DNA of 64,000 nt from Adiantum capillus-veneris (Eukaryota; Streptophyta; Polypodiopsida; Polypodiales; Pteridaceae), in NCBI GenBank assembly GCA_014529385.2, contig CM043966.1, positions 88,566,587 to 88,630,586 of the forward strand, read 5' to 3'. Below the pieces are notes generated by a model. The model searched no databases. It was not told where the DNA came from and worked only from the letters and a program-made list of their open reading frames with translations. Of this stretch, positions 10,311-22,376 are shown in pieces. A program made the translations under genes and the position numbers. Position 1 is the stretch's first letter; the number at the start of each line of letters is the position of its first letter.

Positions 10311-11399
10311 CTTTTCTCTACTCATGCACAAAAATTCTTATGAAGAATATCTTTTTTAGGTTTTGGACATCGGCCTTGTTTGTTTTGTTAATTCTTTTGA
10401 CACTTTTGTGGGATGATTGTTGGGCTCACCCAATGTCAGCAATATCAAAGTTCACTGTAACAATGAAAATAGTGAAATAAATTGGGATGTAGAGTAATTA
10501 TTGAGGACAAATATACGAAGTTACATGGGGAGCAACATTTGGAAGGTCCCCCATCCTAGTACTGTTCCTACATATGTACACTTGATTTCAAGGTTTTTAC
10601 AACCTCGTCTAGCTATCTAGACATTAGAACCAATAGGTGCTAGAAACCTCCGTTCTAGTCAACTTTCACAAGCCTTATAGTTATGCACTGGCTCACCCCA
10701 ACAACCGTGCTCATACACTAACGTTAGGACTTCATTTTTTTCTCTTTATGCCCCCTCTTGATGTCTTTGAAAGAATATACTACACACACACACACCCACA
10801 AACACACAAACCCCTATCTAGGTATATATACACATAAATTTGTACACAAAAAAAGTTTTTTTTTGTGTGTGTGTGTGTGTGTGTACATATATATGTATAT
10901 ATCTGTTGTTTTAACTCATACCATGGCAAAACGTTCTACTCACATGGTTTCCTTGTAGCTGGACAAAACAACCTTCTCTACCTTGCACACTCAAACAATC
11001 CTACTCAATGATTATATCAACCTTGCCATACGATGTGGACTCATTTTCTCTAGATCTGCTCTATTTTCGTCGCTTGTCTCCCAAAAACTCGAGCTTGTAT
11101 CGTCATCATCATCAGCATCACACACCAACTATGTATCAATATTCTCATCCTCTTCTTACTCCTCAAAAACTTGACCATCCTCTTGGATTTGCACACTTTC
11201 TTTATCTAATTCCATGCTCTTGGCATCTACGACCTAGATACACTATGCTACCTCCTCATGCACTGGCTTCAAAAAAACACGCTTTACCTTTTCAAACTAC
11301 TTTTGACATTTTCTATCTCTTTTGCACACTGTTTATTTTCAAAAAGTGGCTTATCCTTGTTGATAAGCTCTTCCATCATCGGCATAGGCACTTCACAAA
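10311..11399. other. No recognisable gene
   Basis: Contains (AC)n near 10783-10807 and (TG)n near 10863-10882, a possible LTR-like start TGTTGGGCTCACC near 10418 without a partner, and AT-rich sequence. The end nearest 11400 may belong to the decayed gag element to its right. Confidence 0.4.
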
Positions 11400-12112
11400 T
11401 TGGAAACCTCCAAGGAGCATAACTGACCATCGATCTTACAACAACAAGATTTTCACTTCAAACAACCGGAACCACCTTCGGTTTAACCATAGAACACCTT
11501 GCTTTAGCAACATGGACATAACCATTAGGCTTCAACAAGCCCAACTCCAACTTTTGCTTGACCTTTTTGCTTTTCATCTTGGCCAAATACACCATGTCTC
11601 CATAGTTGTCTACATCATACTCAACCTTTTCCCTGATCTTTGGATGCAAGCACTCAAGAAACTTTGACAACTTCAAATACTGATTTCCTTTTACACTCGT
11701 AGAAATCTCTACCTACCTTTAGCAGGCTTAAAAATGCTCACAAAAAATTGAAAACTCCTTACTTACATCTTGGCGTACCACCTTCAACTTTGCACAAGCC
11801 TCCGTTGGAGTAACCACCATCCAAAACCGCTTCAAAAATTGAGTCTAGAGCTCCTGCCATGAGCCTCGATCCACACTCTCCAAACCATCAAACCAAATCT
11901 TTGCACATTTTTTGCATCAAAAGAGATACTCTCTGCAACTTTTCTTCATCACTCTGCATCTGCAACAAGAGCATAAACATCTCAAAATCTATCAACCATT
12001 TGTCCGCATCTTCATCACCATTGAAAATCAAAATTGAATTCTACCACATCGTAATTCACTAAAATATCATCAAGGAGCAATTAGTGTGGTCCTCAATGGG
12101 GTCACCAAAAGA
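11400..12112 (-). pseudogene. Decayed retrotransposon gag
   Basis: Minus-strand reading across several frames gives FNGDEDADKWLIDFEMF (about 12030-11970). It continues with an EEKLQRVSLLM-type segment and KLSKFLECLHPKIREKV (11673-11623), then MVYLAKMKSKKVKQKLELG. This order (target-like FxGDxDAxxWL, helix-rich middle, late FxxCLxPxI) is typical of LTR-retrotransposon capsid domains. It has numerous stops. A primer-site-like TTTTGGTGACCCCATTGAG lies just upstream on the minus strand (12090-12112), which suggests an LTR further right. Confidence 0.55.
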
Positions 12113-12820
12113 TGGAAAAGGGAAAAGGGAAACACACCCAAAGCACAATCAACACGCCTCTCTATAGCGCAGGACATACTCAGCACCCCAATCCAATAGA
12201 TTTCACCTTCAAACTCAACACAATCTACATGCAAGCCACCGTTTTCACTCAACCATATGCACAGACTGAATACCACACACCAAACAAGTCCAATTAATCC
12301 ACACTTCTCAATTCACAACCTTCCACACACACACACAACCTCTCTTAGTCTCTTTTTCCACTACGGACCTCCAGGGGCACACCTGCTAGCAAACACTCAG
12401 ATTCACATGCGCACAAGTAGAGAAGAGAAGGGGGGAGGGACAATCGACACAAACATACAGAAATGATGGCTTCTCTTCACAAAACAACCATATACAATAC
12501 TTTATCCATGCCGACAAACTCCTCTAGTAGCTCAACACACAAATCGACAACCTTCCTGGCTCCGTACAACATCCATAGCTTCAACAACCGCTTCCTCGGC
12601 AAGACAATGATCCTCCCACACAACCGCAGGAAAATAACCCCTTAAAGTTACAAAAAACTCCTCTTATAGGAGAAGGCCAAAAGCTCAGAAAATAAAAAAA
12701 TTAGTTTAACTTGGCTCGTGCAGTTCAAATTGAGCCTCTTTTCGGCATTTCTCGTACACTACACCCACTTGGCAATCCATATTTATCATATTTGTATGCT
12801 CTTGACAACTTGAAAATATT

Positions 12821-12859
<39 letters not shown>

Positions 12860-13330
12860 TTGATCACCTCTTTGTTGCAATCTTTAGACCAACATGAGTG
12901 CCAAGTCATGTGAGCACCCCCGTCAAGGGATGTCATGCCACCATGACAACCGCTAAGGGAGCATCCTCTCAATTAAAAACATGAGCCTCCTTATAGGTTC
13001 CTGGGAATGAGCCCTCAAATGGATCTACCATGTCATCATCAACCACATGGCATTGAGGAAAACCAGTAACAGCCACGACATCGCACACCACACGAACGAC
13101 AGCCAACGTCGGCTCACGACCGCCACCACTTGACACAGCTCCAGGGCACGAGCACCATGGCCAAGAGCTTCAAGATCCTTCTCTCCAACTGGATGTCCAC
13201 ATCGCCTTCACGGTTTTGGATATATACCCTCTCTTGCGCTTTTATGGCAATGCAGATGGGGCAAATCCTTGGGCCATGTGGTAGCCACAGAGTGCTTGAC
13301 CCTCCAAACTCCACAAAAAACACTTGAATT
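12113..13330. other. Unassigned; possible decayed LTR with (TC)n
   Basis: Lies directly right of a primer-site-like sequence, so an LTR is expected here, but no second copy exists in the window to confirm it. A (TC)n tract lies at 12821-12855. A 65-codon frame at 13130-13327 has no features I recognise and is probably spurious. Confidence 0.3.
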
Positions 13331-15309
13331 CAAAAAACTTGGTGTTTTTTCCATGGCTTAAAGTCATTTCCAGTTGATGGACATGGCTCCAATTCTCGAT
13401 CTGTACATGCATTAGGAGACCTTTTCCATATCTCCTTGAGAACCCTCAGCTAGCTAGTCACTTGGCTAGATGAACAAAAAATAAACAAAAACAAAAATAA
13501 AAATAACATTATGATCCATTGCTATGTAAGTATTTCATCTTATAGAGGACCTAAAAATAGGTTTGTTCATTTTAATATTTATTTAAATAGTTACATCTAA
13601 GTGTAAGTTATTTTTGGCTTAAGTGTGCCAATTACATTGGCTCATCATTAGCATAGTTTCCATTACAATTGTACATATCCCTTATTTTATGAATAAAGCT
13701 CAAAAGTCTACCTAAATTTTTGTCTAAATAAAAAATGCACAAAAATAGTTTTCACTCAATCATTTATTTTCTGTAAGATAATTATTTTTTGCATGCATTT
13801 TCTCTTTACATCAAGTAAATAAAATTGCATCATTTTATCAAAAATAAAAAAACAAGTGAGGATCACTCACATGTTTTCTCTCTTTCCATTTTTCTTGTAT
13901 GTATAATATTTTCTCATAGTTTATCTCCACCATCATGGAACCCATGTGTTCATCTTATAGATTTTATGAGTAGTCCATATACTACCTTGTTTGGTTCTTC
14001 CATGATGTATGCATTTCATATTCATCAATAATCCTCCTTCATGCATGTGTTCAAATCCTTTAGAATCTCTTAGATTATGCAATGATTTAGAGAGAGACTC
14101 ACTCTTGGAGACTTGTGAAAGCTCAAATAAAGGGAGAAGAAGGAGGGGGGGGGGGCCCTAAAGATTTTTTCAATTGGAAAAAATACACGTTTTGGCTGAA
14201 TTTTTTCAATGTGAAGAAATTGTCAATATACAAAGGGTAGCCCATGAGCTCAACTACATGCATAAATTGTTTCATGAATTTTGGAGATCATGGTTTTGAG
14301 ATAGGAATTTTTTGGTGACCTGAGTCTATCAACCTCATGCACACAAAGACACCTAGTCTTCTGTCTACTCCTTCCACACTTCCATTCACACATAAATGCT
14401 CATCCTATCCATCCCTCACCCAAAACTTCAATCTCAATGCTTTATCTCACCCTCTTCAACATTTTCATTTCTCCCTAACCTCCATAGCTCTCGTGCATCA
14501 TTTCTACATACATGTAACTCCATGTCTCTCTCTAGATCACTTTCATCTTACCACTTTCACTTCATCCATTTCAAAACCACAAAAAATCAGCAAAAAATAT
14601 CAAATTTAACCTCTAAAAAGGAATAAGTTCTAGCATCAAGAACTTTGAATTTGTCACCTCGCTAGGACATAAACAAAAATTGTAACTATGCAGGAACCAT
14701 CTACACTTATCGCTTCATCAATCGGTATACACAGGTAGAATTTTCCAGCTTTTTCATAACTTTCATGCACTCTGTGTGATAGCTCATCCCTCTTAACACT
14801 AGTCCTGTAATTGGACACTTAAGTGTCCTATTTTCCTACCAAGTTTTGGCAATTCATTTGTCAAGCTAGAAATAAGTTTTTTACACCTTGCTTCTACCAT
14901 AAATTGGTCATGAGGGAAAGAAAACACTAGATTTTTCTCCATGTCAAAATACAATCCCTATGGTGAGAATTATGGTAAGTTCTAAGTCATAAACTTTAGT
15001 AAACTTTCAAGTTTTTTTGCAAAACAAATCATAAAATTCTTATATCTTTTGGTAGAGATGGCGTTTATTTATGTTTATAAAAACAAACTATTCGTAATTA
15101 GTTTTACAAAACAATGGAATGCCCTTCAAAGACTAGATTCCAAGCCGCACGCAAGTTATAAACATAATTTCATACTTGATAACGTGTTGAATAAGAGCAA
15201 AATTTTGGTCTTCCAAAGGTCCCCTCGTGGAATTGGGGCTATCCTAGTGCAATTTGACAACTACAAATAACTTTATATGTTGAAACCCAAAAACTATGTA
15301 TTTTTTTGG
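13331..15309. other. AT-rich intergenic DNA, no gene seen
   Basis: No family motif was found in any frame. There is a run of G near 14145-14154 and a CT-rich stretch at 14337-14600 that yields open frames by composition only. The sequence TTTTTTTGGCTCCC just before 15315 is the left flank of copia element C1. Confidence 0.6.
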
Positions 15310-15314
15310 CTCCC

Positions 15315-15541
15315 TGTTGGAATTAGGGTTGCAGAGAAACGCACACAACTTGGAGAACACGAAGAAAGCTCAAGCCACACAATAGAGAGTGTGTTACTTA
15401 GTGTGCAATGGAAAGATAGATAGCCCTAGAGTGATGGGCGTATATACAATGCTCGGGGTAAAAAACCTCCTAAAGAGGGAAAAAATGCCCCAGGGGTCCT
15501 AGTGTGTTCACACACATCACTACCACATGTATACGATAACA
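15315..15541 (-). repeat. 3' LTR of C1 (left)
   Basis: Starts TGTTGGAATTAGGG and ends ATACGATAACA. It matches 20206-20415 apart from substitutions and a stretch near 15477-15497 that is shorter in the other copy. Confidence 0.95.
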
Positions 15542-15556
15542 AATCCCCTTGGAGTG
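15542..15556 (-). other. Polypurine tract of C1
   Basis: On the minus strand CTCCAAGGGGATT abuts the 3' LTR, the expected site for plus-strand priming. Confidence 0.6.
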
Positions 15557-15615
15557 ATGCGGTGAACGAGAGCTGGCACATGAGTAAAGGGAAGTGCCAT
15601 GCACTGAGGACATGA

Positions 15616-16491
15616 TCAATCCCCAAAGGGGAGTAAGCCCAAAGCTTTGTGGAAAGATTTAAGCTTCTCACTAGACAATGCCTTTGTGAAAAGATCTGCA
15701 AGGTTGTCCTTTGTTGGCACATAGGACAAATTGATCTCTCCTGCTGAGAGCCTCTCCCTGACATACTGGCAATACACCTCAATGTGCTTTGTGCGAGCAT
15801 GAAAAAATACGTTCCTCACAACTACCAATGCGCTCTGACTGTCAGTGTAGATAGTGTTGGCAGTGTCCTATCCAACACCCAAATCAGCCATAAGGCGACT
15901 GAGCCATACACACTCAACCGTAGCTGTGAAGACTGCCATGTACTCAGCCTCAAAACTCGAAGTGTCCACAGTAGGTTGCTTCTTGCCCAACCATGATATA
16001 CATGAACTGCCAAGCATGAAACAAAAACCACTTGTGTACACTTGCCTGTCAAAACAACCAGCCCAATTTGAGTTCGAAAAAGCATGTAAGTCTGGCAGCA
16101 ATGATCCCTCTTTGGGATAAAACAAGCCAAGATGTAAAGTGCCTCTAAGGTAGTGGAAAATCCTTTTGACAGCCTGCCAATGCTTAGACCCTGGGCTATG
16201 CATAAATCTGCTGACCTGTGAGACTGCAAATTGAATATCTGGTCTCGTGTTGCATACATAAATGAGGCAGCCAACAACAGTTTGATAAAGAGTGACATCA
16301 GCAGGATCGCCAGCATCATGTAGACTCAACTTCAAACCTATTTCTATGGGAGTGGCAATAGGTTTGCAATCCTCAAGGCTAAACTTACATAGCAATGTCT
16401 CTATGTAACTTTTCTGACACAAGGAAATACCACCATTACACTTCTTAAACTGTATACCCAAGTAATGATGCAACAGCCCCAAATCTTTCAT
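15616..16491 (-). pseudogene. C1 end of reverse transcriptase and RNase H
   Basis: Begins MKDLGLLHHYLGIQF, the copia motif joining RT thumb to connection. It continues with CLIYVCNTRPDIQFAVSQV and the RNase H segment, in which SNSNWAGC stands where DADWAGC is usual. EAEYMA supplies the acidic residue, and the C-terminus ADLFTKAL lies near 15660. A frameshift near 15868 separates the last 70 codons (15828-15616). It is out of frame with the upstream RT part (frameshift near 16490). The loss of two aspartates to Asn/Ser suggests decay. Confidence 0.85.
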
Positions 16492-17438
16492 CTTGAAAGT
16501 AGATTCAAATCAGCCTTAAATTCAGTAATATGTCTCTCATTTGGTCCAGTGATCAACAAATCATCAACACAAAGAACCACAATGAGAAGTACATCACCCT
16601 CATGCTTTACATACAATGTCCTTTCTGTTGGACTGTTACGAAAGCCTCGTTTGACCAAATGAGATTCAACTTTCTCATACCAAGCATGAGGAGATTTCTT
16701 CAACCCATACAAAGCCTTCTTACATATGTACACTTTGTCCTCTTGTCCTTTTATGACAAAACCGCGAGGTTGCGTTACATAAACTTCCTCAAATATATCA
16801 CCATTCAAGAAAGCAGTAACATCCCAACCAAAATGAGCTGCCAATGCACATAGAAAACGCACAGTAGTCATACAACAAGTGGGAGCAAAAGTATCTTCAT
16901 AATCTATGCCTTTTTCCCGTGCATAACCCTTTGCAACAAGTCGAGCCTTATGGCGATCGATCTCACCATCCGGCTTGCGTTTCAACTTGTAAACCCACTT
17001 CGTACCAATGGCCTTTTTGCCAGGAGGCAAATCACATAAAGTCCATGTGTAATTTTCTGTAAGTGCATCATATTCTGATTGCATGACAGCCATCCAATTT
17101 TTTGAATTTTGTGCTTCATCAAAAGGTAGAGGCTCCTCAACATCATGTAAGCTAGACACAACCAAAGAATAACAATTTGATGCATAATATGCATGGCGAG
17201 AGCCTGAACGAGTATGACTAGACAAAGGTGCATCCAATTTACTGTCACGCAAAGTGTACACCAGCCATTTTGGCATACCTCTAGCCTTCTCATTTTTAGC
17301 CCTTTCCTCATCAAGTACATCATGTACATCTGCATCAGTAATAGGCTGATCTGTAACATTTTCAGAAACCCCCATAGGCTGTACATTTGCCTCATTGGAA
17401 CTTACATTCGTATTTCCACCACTGAAAAGAGGCAACAA
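16488..17438 (-). pseudogene. C1 reverse transcriptase
   Basis: About 316 codons. Residues around 95-110 give NWMAVMQSEYDALTENYTW, followed by IGTKWVYKLKRKPDGEIDRHKA. WDVTAFLNGDIFEEVYV holds the first catalytic aspartate but lacks the Lys usual before TAFLNG. LCVDDLLITG stands for the YVDD box. It would copy the element RNA into cDNA. The frame ends at 16488, where a frameshift moves the reading into the RNase H segment. A stop near 17440 separates it from integrase. Confidence 0.9.
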
Positions 17439-17453
17439 AGTGTCATAAATGTC

Positions 17454-18335
17454 CTATGAGCTTACATTAGTTTCTCTAGTACATGACAGTAAGGGCTGAA
17501 CAGAATCTTCCACAAACACTACATCCCTTGAAACCAGAATATGTTTTGTTTGTGGCTGATACAACCTATAACCTTTTCTTTCAACACTATAATCAACAAA
17601 AACACATCTCACAGCCTTATCATCCAATTTTTTGCGCTGTGTTTGTGACACCAAAGCATATGCCAAACATCCAAAAACACGCATGTGCTCAATAGAAGGC
17701 TTTCTATCGTGCCATGCTTCATATGGAGTAATAGACTGCAAAGCTTTCCTAGGACACCTGTTTAGTACATAAGTGGCACAGATGATGGCCTCAAGCCAAA
17801 AAGAATGCGACAAAGCTTGACTTTTAACCATACATCGTGCCATTTCCGTAAGTGGCCTGTTTTTCCTCTCAGCAACACCATTTTGCTGAGGTGTATAAGG
17901 AACTGTACATTGGTGTTTTATCCCACGACTAGCCAGAAATGCATTAAATTCATGAGACATATACTCACCCCCTCGATCAAAATGAAGGGTGCCCATAGTA
18001 CATTTTGATACATTTTCAGCCATAGCCAGAAATTGTTTGAAGCACATAAAAACTTCGAACTTCTCTTTAAGAGGAAATACCCATGCATGCCTGGAGTAAT
18101 CATTAAAGAAAGTCACGAAGTAAAGGTAATTGCCCAAGGATGGAGTTTGCATGGGCCCACAAACATCACTATGCACAAGCTGCAACCTGCATGTGGCCCG
18201 AATTGAACCATCCGTTGGAAACTTAGAACTCTGCATCTTACCCAAAATACAGCCTTCAAACATGTTTGACAGGTGCTTCAAGAGGCGGCAAAGAAGCAAC
18301 CATATCAGATTACTGCAAACGCAGCAGATTGGCAA
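17454..18335 (-). pseudogene. C1 integrase
   Basis: The core domain shows the D-D-E residues in HSDVCGPM, HFDRGGEY and QQNGVAERKNR, followed by the copia signatures YVLNRCPRKAL and RVFGCLAYA. The N-terminal zinc-binding HHCC region is degraded or out of frame upstream of 18335. It would insert cDNA into the genome. This frame is nearly intact across 290 codons. Confidence 0.9.
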
Positions 18336-18338
18336 AAA

Positions 18339-19073
18339 TCACATGACCAAAATGTGCATGCCAAGTTTTGCATCTGAAATAGCCCTTGAATCTGCAACAG
18401 CATTTGCAAAATTTTGTCCACACTTGTCATACAAATTGAGCTTATACAGCCCACAACACAAAAGGCCAGATGGAACAAGTTCATCACCAAAACGTAGATC
18501 ATGAACTGTACATCTCTCATCCACAAATTTGACTACAAGTCCAAGTCTAGCAAGTGCGGATACAGACAAAAAATTCTTCTTGATCCCAGGTACATAAAGT
18601 GGATCAACAAGTGTGAAAGAACTATCATTAATAGTAGTAAGCACAATCTTTCCAACTCCCTGAACCGGATAAGAGGCATTGTTGGCACAAGTGACTGAAT
18701 TCCCATGAGGGACAGACTTGAGAGAGGTGAACAATTCACGATGTGAGGTAATGTGCTTTGTAGCACCACTGTCAAAATAGGACACATGTGAATCTACAGC
18801 AACTAACAAGCATGCATCATGGACAGCAGGATTGTAAGTGCACTTTGTGCTAAAAGCCCATTCTGCATCGACATCAGCATTACAGTCTCCTTTCACAGAA
18901 GACTCAACAATGGCTGCATTTGTAGTGGAACCAGCATTTGCAGTGGAACCACCCTCTTTCTTCTTAGCCTCTTTGGCCTTCAACTTAGGACACTGTTTGA
19001 TCAAGTGATCATTAGCTTTACAATAATGGCAACGCATCTTCTTTTTTTCCTTATCACCAAAATTTCCAGACAA
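18339..19073 (-). pseudogene. C1 nucleocapsid zinc knuckle and protease
   Basis: CHYCKANDHLIKQC is a CX2CX4HX4C zinc knuckle near residue 15. After a low-complexity linker, YFDSGATKHIT is the aspartic protease active site, and the LYVPGIKKNFLSVSALA segment is the conserved copia tail of the protease domain. The product would bind RNA and mature the polyprotein. The frame is 244 codons and is offset from both gag and integrase. Confidence 0.9.
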
Positions 19074-19267
19074 AGTGTTGCCAGAAAAAGCATTAAGAAC
19101 ATAAGTTTTGCCACTCGCAGCAGAACCATAAGAAGTGGTTGCATTGTTGCTACCACCCTTTCTTTGAGAAGCAATAAAAGTCTATTGAACTGTACACTGT
19201 CTAGTCCTGTTTTTTTTGGAAAGTGACTCTTGCAACAACAATGTGCATAATGCATCAAACTTGACAA

Positions 19268-19848
19268 CTTAAAGATTTCCTTGGGTCATCAGTCTCCAAG
19301 TACTAGCAAAAGTCTTGTAGGAATCTGGTAAGGCATCAAGAACAGTCTCCACAAGTGGATTGTCTGAAAGGACTTCACCTACAGAAATAAGTTGCTCATT
19401 GATATCCTTGACACCAACAAGAAAAGTGTCCATACATCTTCCTCATGCCAATAATATTCGATTCCATCTCTTTACGCAGCAAAGAAATTTTAGCCTCATT
19501 GCGGCTTGCATAAAGACCTGCTAGAATATCCCAAGCCTGTTTTGCAGATTTTGCTGAACGGATGTGAGGAACAATAGTGCGCTTCACAGAAAACACAATC
19601 AATGCATGAGCCTGTGCATCCTTTACATCCCAATGAGCTTGTTCGGTCGTAGGCAGAACAACTCTAATAGCAGCAATCCTTGTAGCAAGACCTGCAACAT
19701 CCTCAACATTGCCTTCATCCTCAGAACCAGGACGTACATCAATGCCCTGCACAATATTCCAGACGCCCTTTGACACAAGAACTTGTTGCATCATATAAGC
19801 CCACATAGGGTAATTGTCCCCATCCAACCTATCCTCGGCAGCAAACAT
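19268..19848 (-). pseudogene. C1 gag capsid region
   Basis: MFAAEDRLDGDNYPMWAYMM is the typical copia gag opening (L-x-G-x-N-Y-x-x-W). KSAKQAWDILAGLYASRNEAK follows, with the W-D-x-L-x-x-x-Y signature of the UBN2-type gag. A frameshift near 19440 interrupts it before the zinc knuckle. The true start may lie slightly upstream in the same frame, but no ATG is visible there. Confidence 0.85.
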
Positions 19849-20183
19849 CTTGAAGACATCTGTGTTGTTGTTAGCCGTGGTGAATGCTGCACCTGATGTG
19901 AAAACTGCTTAAAAATAGGAGAAAGGGAGCGGGAACAACACGTGCTATATAGCACAAACCGTAGAAGATTGTAAGACACATGTTATGCAAAAAATGGCAC
20001 TGACAGAAATTCTGCACGAAATGAAGAAATTGCCTGTGTAGACCTGACTGTAGTGGAAATGGAGGCTGAAATCAATTCGAACCAGAAATCTGAGCAGACC
20101 TGCGAACGCTCGCCAAACCTCACTGTAATCGGAGAAAGTGAGCAGGCGTGTGTTGGAGGAGCTGGCGACTAAGTCCGGGAGGA

Positions 20184-20205
20184 GGTAACCTGCTCTGATA
20201 CCATT
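20184..20205 (-). other. C1 primer-binding site (tRNA-iMet)
   Basis: Minus-strand TGGTATCAGAGCAGG directly downstream of the 5' LTR, matching the initiator-tRNA primer complement used by most plant copia elements. Confidence 0.95.
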
Positions 20206-20415
20206 TTTTGGAATTAGGATTGCAGAGAAACGCACACAGCTTGGAGAAGACGAAGGAAGCTCAAGGCACACAATAGAGAGTGTGTTAATTAGTGTGCAAT
20301 GGAAAGATAGATAGCCCTAGAGTGATGGGCGTATATACAATGCTCGGGGGAAAAAACCTCCTAAAGACGGTCCTAGTGTGTTCACACACATCACTACCAC
20401 ATGTATATGGAAACA
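20206..20415 (-). repeat. 5' LTR of C1 (right)
   Basis: Matches 15315-15541. The plus-strand start TTTTGG is a mutated TGTTGG, and it ends ATATGGAAACA. The TSD CTCCC follows. Confidence 0.95.
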
Positions 20416-20420
20416 CTCCC

Positions 20421-21331
20421 TAACTCACTTAAATGTTGTTGCTTGAAATCTATTTTGAATTTTTTATTATGAAAATACTCTTGAAAATCTTGAGTTCTCC
20501 ATAATAACATTAAAACCAAGGTTTTAGGCGCCCAAATTGTGTATGTACCACATACTTTGATACATTTAGGTTATCTACGTGGAAAGTTTGAAATTGTTTG
20601 AGGTTTTAAATGCTTAGGTCTTAAGAATGAAAATATCAAAGTTTTTTCTTACACAATTTTGAATATTTAAAATGATCCAATGATCGCTCAATACCAAAGC
20701 CCTTCCACTGGCCAAGTTGAGTCCTCAATGGAAAGGATAAGCAATGTATCACTTTCTAAAACTCAAAATACATAAAAAACATATTTTTCTTTGTATACAA
20801 CGATATGCTTGAAATGGCCACATCAAGCATGTAGAAGTTTCCATTATTTTATATAGTCTAAAGTGAATTTTTTTTAACATGAAATTTTCAACAATCTATA
20901 ACCTAAGTTTGGAAAAGTCACGTAAAATTTTCTACAAGGTTGCTTCATTTTTGCTTAAGCTTATAAAGTTGATTTCTTCAAAGCATCCATTGCAGTCTTA
21001 TGAGGGTCAACTTATTGAGTATAGTTCTTGATCATGGTAGATTCTAAAATGAAAGGTTATATTTTCAAAAGACCCTCAAGCTAACATAATTAAGGATATC
21101 AATAGGGTTTTCTTAAATATTCCGTTTAATGCAAGTAGCATTTAATTTAAATTTGTTAAAAAAAGGACACTTAAGTATTTTGTTTTGTGTATTAAACTAG
21201 AATTTACCCATTGTAAATTCCCTTGTAATACACCTTGTGTGCATACTTTAGTCATCTCTCATGTCACTAATTGTTAACCCTCACACACATTCCTATCACC
21301 TAAGAAGGATTCCGTATTATTTATTTGATAG
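20421..21331. other. AT-rich intergenic DNA, no gene seen
   Basis: No motif or long frame is visible. It joins directly to 15309 once C1 is removed and so is part of the same unrecognised AT-rich block. Confidence 0.6.
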
Positions 21332-21576
21332 AGTCAGGTACCAGGCTTGTCGGTCCAATAGGAAAAGGGTAAGAGTGATCGCCGATGAGAGGTGCACTTT
21401 AACTGGAACATTCAAGGGATTAGCTGGCTAAGCATGGGTACCCAAGTGTGAATGGGGCGAGCTCATATAAAAGTCAACTAAACCTAAAATTCATTCACTC
21501 TTTCATTTGTGCAATTGAAGAGTGCTCTTGCTCCATCCCCATCTTCTTCTTCTTCATCTCCTTGTGTCTGTGTGTA

Positions 21577-21652
<76 letters not shown>

Positions 21653-21887
21653 AGATTGCGACCGCGGCACGACGACGCTGAGGCGGTTGAGCACGGCGTA
21701 GCGGCATCTCTCTCTTCTTCGTGGCGAGGAATCCTCCACGATAGCACAAGCATATAGCGGTGAGTGACACACCATCGTCATCTTTGAGCTTACTAGTTTA
21801 GGTTAGTTGCGTGCTTGGAGCCATTTGTGGCTCGTACACAGTGTATTGGCAAGTTCCTTGCATTGACACTTGCGACAGACGCGCACA
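21332..21887 (+). repeat. 5' LTR of W
   Basis: Begins AGTCAGGTACCAGGC, not the canonical TG, as does the copy at 59689. It ends GCGCACA before the primer site. It contains (GT)n and (GA)n at about 21573-21648. Confidence 0.8.
21466..21473 (+). promoter_or_regulatory. TATA-like box in W LTR
   Basis: TATAAAAG, conserved at 59823-59830 in the second LTR copy. Confidence 0.55.
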
Positions 21888-21890
21888 TTT

Positions 21891-21909
21891 TTGGCGCCGC
21901 TGGCGGGGA
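21891..21909 (+). other. W primer-binding site (tRNA-Asp-like)
   Basis: TTGGCGCCGCTGGCGGGGA, two mismatches to the expected tRNA-Asp complement, placed 3 bases after the LTR. Confidence 0.8.
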
Positions 21910-22022
21910 GAGCTGGCTAGTGACTCTTCCTCTGACTACGACATCATGGAGGGTTTCCCAATGCCTAATCTTGATAGCTCAAGCCAAGACATGCATGCCA
22001 TGGGCCCACGGTCCAGCCGAGC

Positions 22023-22376
22023 ATGCTTAGCCGCTTGAAGAGAACCTTTAGTAGAGCCACTCTCTCCGAACATGGAGCTAATGATGTAAATGAGGGGAGT
22101 GGGGAAGTAAATTATCCATTCATGACCAACGTAGACCCTATGCCCTTTGAGAATGTGCATGTGAATACTCCATTCAGTGCACCCCCTGACTCTTTAGAGC
22201 TATTCCCCTCTGAGGTTATATTACCTGATGGTAGAAGCCTTGCCGAAGTGCAAGAGGTTGAGCAGTATATCCTTGCAGGGAAGGAAAAGGAAGTCGAGAG
22301 CTTACGCAAGGTGGAGCAACGAAGAGAGTTAAAAGCAAAAGCTCAGACTCCCCTTTACCATCACTATCCTCTTTAG
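22023..22376 (+). pseudogene. W gag N-terminus, truncated
   Basis: About 117 codons starting MLSRLKRTFSRATLSEHGAND, with a coiled-coil-like charged end (VEQYILAGKEKEVESLRKVEQ). It has no recognised domain. It is called gag only from its position after an LTR and primer site. An overlapping frame starts at 21946 (MEGFPMPNLD) and could be the original start with a frameshift between. It is cut at the junction with element B. Confidence 0.45.

Larger units (their letters stand above)
15310..20420 (-). mobile_element. Copia element C1 with target-site duplication
   Basis: A complete Ty1/copia retrotransposon, 15315-20415, on the minus strand, flanked on both sides by CTCCC (15310-15314 and 20416-20420), a perfect 5-bp target duplication. 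The order from the 5' end (right) is LTR, tRNA-iMet primer site, gag, protease, integrase, reverse transcriptase, RNase H, purine tract, LTR. Protease-integrase-RT order defines the copia superfamily. All genes carry frameshifts or stops, so the copy is inactive. The short LTRs differ by a small deletion and scattered substitutions. Confidence 0.95.
21332..22376 (+). mobile_element. Element W, 5' end (LTR, primer site, gag start)
   Basis: Plus-strand gypsy-type element: LTR 21332-21887, primer site 21891-21909, then the beginning of a gag frame that stops where element B begins. A second LTR of the same family and orientation, preceded by a purine tract, lies at 59689. W may therefore be the outermost host of the nest, but the two ends are not proven to belong to one insertion. 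Confidence 0.7.

Noticed and set aside
13130-13327. 65-codon frame starting MTQLQGTSTMAKSFKILL
   Set aside because: Overlaps an equally long frame on the other strand, has no domain or start context, and lies in decayed repeat DNA.
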